Positions 4,796 through 6,532 of a stretch of 6,532 bases of DNA are shown one piece after another; the stretch's first letter is position 1, and every line of letters starts with the position of its first letter. The notes under the pieces are model-generated. The model saw only the letters and a list, made by a program, of their open reading frames with translations, had not been told where the DNA came from and made no database searches. The translations under genes and the position numbers were made by a program. Source of the stretch: an uncultured Pseudomonadota bacterium (GTDB lineage Bacteria > Myxococcota_A > UBA9042 > CAIXZC01); NCBI GenBank assembly GCA_937884235.1, contig CALGBT010000552.1, positions 1-6,532 of the forward strand, given 5' to 3'.

Positions 4796-6532
4796 TTGGC
4801 TCGACATATGCGGGTTACGATAGCTACTTGTCTCACTCTCCTGGTCGCCGGCTGCGGCGGTGGCACGGTTGAACCGGTCTGGTTTGTCGAGGATGCGGCG
4901 AGCCCGGTTGAGGACGGAATCAAGATCGATGGGCGCGACCGCACCGAGCTGCGCACCACGGAACTCAGCGACGATGTCGGTGACGGTCTTACCTTCGATT
5001 TTGCCGAGGATGGTCATGAGTTCGATACCACCGATATCGTTCAGCCCGGAGGCTTCAACTGGCCCTGCATGGATAATGACGAGTGCCTCTCCGGATACTG
5101 CGTGCCCGTGGGCAACGGCAGTGTCTGCTCCTCCCATTGCATCGAGGACTGCCCCGCAGGTTGGGAGTGCGTACAGGACACCTCGGCGGCCCCCGATCTG
5201 GTCTTCGTCTGTCTGCCTGCGTCTCTCTCTCTATGTGCCCCCTGCAGTAGCAACCAGGATTGCCAGGTGGAGTTCTATTTCACCGGCGCCGGCTGCATCG
5301 ACTTTGGCGCCATCGGCGCCTATTGCGGCACTTCATGCAACAAAGATACTGACTGCCCGGCGCAGTACTTCTGCGACAAGGTGGAGACGACCAAGGGGAC
5401 CGAGGTCTCGCTCTGCGTACCCGAGGAAAAGGGCCACTGTGACTGCAGCCAGTGGGCAATTGCGATGGCGGCTATGTCAGGATGCTACGTTGAGAATGAA
5501 TTCGGAGCCTGCCATGGTGAACGCATTTGTCAGGAGAATGGCCTGACTGATTGCAGCGCACCCGTGCCCGCACCAGAAGTCTGTAATGGCGTTGATGACG
5601 ATTGCGACGGTGCCATCGACGAAGGACTCGGCGAGATCTCGTGCGGCCTCGGCCTCTGCCAGCACACCGTGGAGTTCTGTCTGGACGGAGCGCAGCAGGA
5701 GTGCGACCCCGTGGCTGGCAGCGGGGACGAGGAGTGCAATGGCTCGGACGACGATTGCGATGGGGAAGTGGACGAGGGATTTGCCGACAGCGATGGCGAC
5801 TCAGTTGCCGACTGCATGAGCCAGGACGACGACGGGGACGGCATCCCCGACGGCCTCGATAACTGCCCACTGGCAGCCAATGCCGACCAGGCAGATTTCG
5901 ACTCCGACAACTTTGGCGATGCCTGTGATGCCGATGACGACAACGACAAGTCCCCGGATGGCGAGGACTGCAACCCCTTCTTCGACCAGGTCCATCCCGG
6001 CGCTCCAGAGCTCTGCAACGGAGTTGATGATGACTGTGACCAACTCATCGATGAAGGGCTAGGTGAGACCACTTGCGGGCTGGGTGTCTGCCAGCATGCC
6101 GTGGCCAACTGCGCCGACGGACAGGCGCAGGAGTGCGATCCGCAGCAGGGAATCGGAATCGAGGAATGTGACGGTATCGACAACGACTGCGATGGAGTTG
6201 AAGACCAGAACTACCCCGACCTCGACGACGACGGAGACGCGGACTGCGTCGACCCCGATGACGATGGCGATGACGTCGCGGACGACGCTGACAACTGTCC
6301 CGTCATTGCCAACCCCGGACAACAGGACGAGGATGGCGACGGCTTCGGCGACGCGTGTGACGAGGGCTGTTACCTGGCTGGACTGGACGAGTGGGAAACG
6401 GATTGCGATGGCATCCCCGACGGTCTGGACAACTGTCCCGGTGTCGCTAATCCCGGCCAGGAGGACGTCGATGGCGACGGGGCAGGAGACATCTGCGACG
6501 GTGACGATGACGGTGACGGCATCCCCGACGGC
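4796..6532 (+). CDS. Lipoprotein C: 25-Cys module, MopE-type and thrombospondin type 3 repeats (partial, 3' end off window)
   Basis: The frame has 579 codons and is open to the right edge. I place the start at TTG 4796 because AAGGAGG (4784-4790) sits 5 nt upstream; the in-frame ATG at 4808 would be 17 nt away. The signal peptide ends LLVAGC (Cys20, Gly at +2), predicting a lipid-anchored, probably outer-membrane protein. Residues 21-86 are an acidic linker. Residues 87-277 are the 25-cysteine module shared with lipoprotein A (FNWPC start, CNGVDDDCDG end). MopE-type motifs begin at Cys263, Cys314, Cys407 and Cys458; the last is degenerate (EDQN). Calcium-binding thrombospondin type 3-like units (DDDGDGIPDGLDNCP type) lie at about 344-379, 488-523 and 535-568, and a fourth begins at 570 as the window ends. 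Residues 263-378 and 407-522 align without gaps at an offset of 144. It likely has its own promoter (4685-4713). Expected role: a rigid, Ca-loaded surface protein; exact function unknown. Confidence 0.9.
   Translation, partial: MARHMRVTIATCLTLLVAGCGGGTVEPVWFVEDAASPVEDGIKIDGRDRTELRTTELSDDVGDGLTFDFAEDGHEFDTTDIVQPGGFNWPCMDNDECLSGYCVPVGNGSVCSSHCIEDCPAGWECVQDTSAAPDLVFVCLPASLSLCAPCSSNQDCQVEFYFTGAGCIDFGAIGAYCGTSCNKDTDCPAQYFCDKVETTKGTEVSLCVPEEKGHCDCSQWAIAMAAMSGCYVENEFGACHGERICQENGLTDCSAPVPAPEVCNGVDDDCDGAIDEGLGEISCGLGLCQHTVEFCLDGAQQECDPVAGSGDEECNGSDDDCDGEVDEGFADSDGDSVADCMSQDDDGDGIPDGLDNCPLAANADQADFDSDNFGDACDADDDNDKSPDGEDCNPFFDQVHPGAPELCNGVDDDCDQLIDEGLGETTCGLGVCQHAVANCADGQAQECDPQQGIGIEECDGIDNDCDGVEDQNYPDLDDDGDADCVDPDDDGDDVADDADNCPVIANPGQQDEDGDGFGDACDEGCYLAGLDEWETDCDGIPDGLDNCPGVANPGQEDVDGDGAGDICDGDDDGDGIPDG
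5582..6361 (+). repeat. 144-residue in-frame tandem duplication in lipoprotein C
   Basis: Residues 263-378 and 407-522 align without a gap at a constant offset of 144 (432 bases). Both copies have CNGVDDDCD, IDEGLGE, a CGLG(L/V)CQH segment, C..DG..QECDP, EEC(N/D)G(S/I)D(D/N)DCDG and then a thrombospondin type 3 unit ending FGDACD. All cysteines correspond, for example 283/427, 288/432, 295/439, 303/447, 340/484, 357/501 and 377/521. Many synonymous differences at DNA level show that the duplication is old. Confidence 0.8.
5825..6532 (+). repeat. Thrombospondin type 3-like calcium-binding repeats in lipoprotein C
   Basis: Units of about 36 residues at 344-379, 488-523 and 535-568, with a fourth starting at 570, follow the pattern DxDxDGxxDxxDNCPxxANxxQxDxDxDxxGDxCD. 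They are interrupted at about 380-487 by a MopE-type block. The last two starts are 36 residues (108 bases) apart, so the array probably continues past the window. Such repeats chelate many Ca2+ ions along an extended wire-like fold. Confidence 0.85.

Noticed and set aside
4229..5137. Minus-strand frames over the end of lipoprotein B and the following intergenic region (4229-4771, 4585-4959, 4781-5137)
   Set aside because: They overlap each other and the two real genes, lack domain character, and the strong promoter and Shine-Dalgarno signals in the gap point to the plus strand.
5825..6532. CRISPR-like or minisatellite DNA repeats suggested by recurring GACGGCATCCCCGACGG
   Set aside because: The recurrences are codon-phased parts of thrombospondin type 3 protein repeats, vary at synonymous sites, and have no regular unique spacers.

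Overview
The window (6,532 bases, clearly GC-rich by eye) holds three predicted secreted lipoprotein genes and no RNA gene, CRISPR array or mobile element that I can support. Each product has a short signal peptide with a lipobox cysteine, then a low-complexity acidic linker, a cysteine-rich region, and a long extracellular repeat domain. The mix of MopE-type metal-binding motifs (CNGxDDDCDGxxDEG), thrombospondin type 3 calcium repeats, FG-GAP/VCBS-like loops and LVIVD propeller repeats is typical of large predicted surface proteins in Myxococcota/Bradymonadales-like former 'deltaproteobacteria'. That assignment is inference from gene style; nothing here identifies a species.

Layout. Bases 1-1957 (minus strand) encode lipoprotein A, cut by the left edge: lipobox, acidic linker, 25-cysteine module, three MopE-type motifs, then FG-GAP-like loops. 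Bases 1958-2101 form a divergent intergenic region with several short dyads. Bases 2102-4588 (plus) encode lipoprotein B, complete at 828 residues: acidic linker, 14-cysteine region, and about 14 LVIVD-type beta-propeller blades. Bases 4589-4795 hold an imperfect REP-like palindrome, a sigma70-like promoter and a perfect 15-bp palindrome at the predicted transcription start. Bases 4796-6532 (plus) encode lipoprotein C, cut by the right edge: TTG start, lipobox, acidic linker, the same 25-cysteine module as A, then MopE-type motifs and thrombospondin type 3 repeats.

The strongest observation is that A and C, on opposite strands and flanking B, share a colinear 25-cysteine module of about 190 residues. 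Only three of 24 inter-cysteine spacings differ, each by one residue, while the two C-terminal repeat domains differ. C also contains an old in-frame duplication with a 432-base (144-residue) period. The genes most likely encode envelope-anchored, disulfide-rich, divalent-metal-binding display or adhesion proteins. No enzymatic motif is visible and no precise function can be assigned. A and C run off the edges, so their full lengths are unknown.
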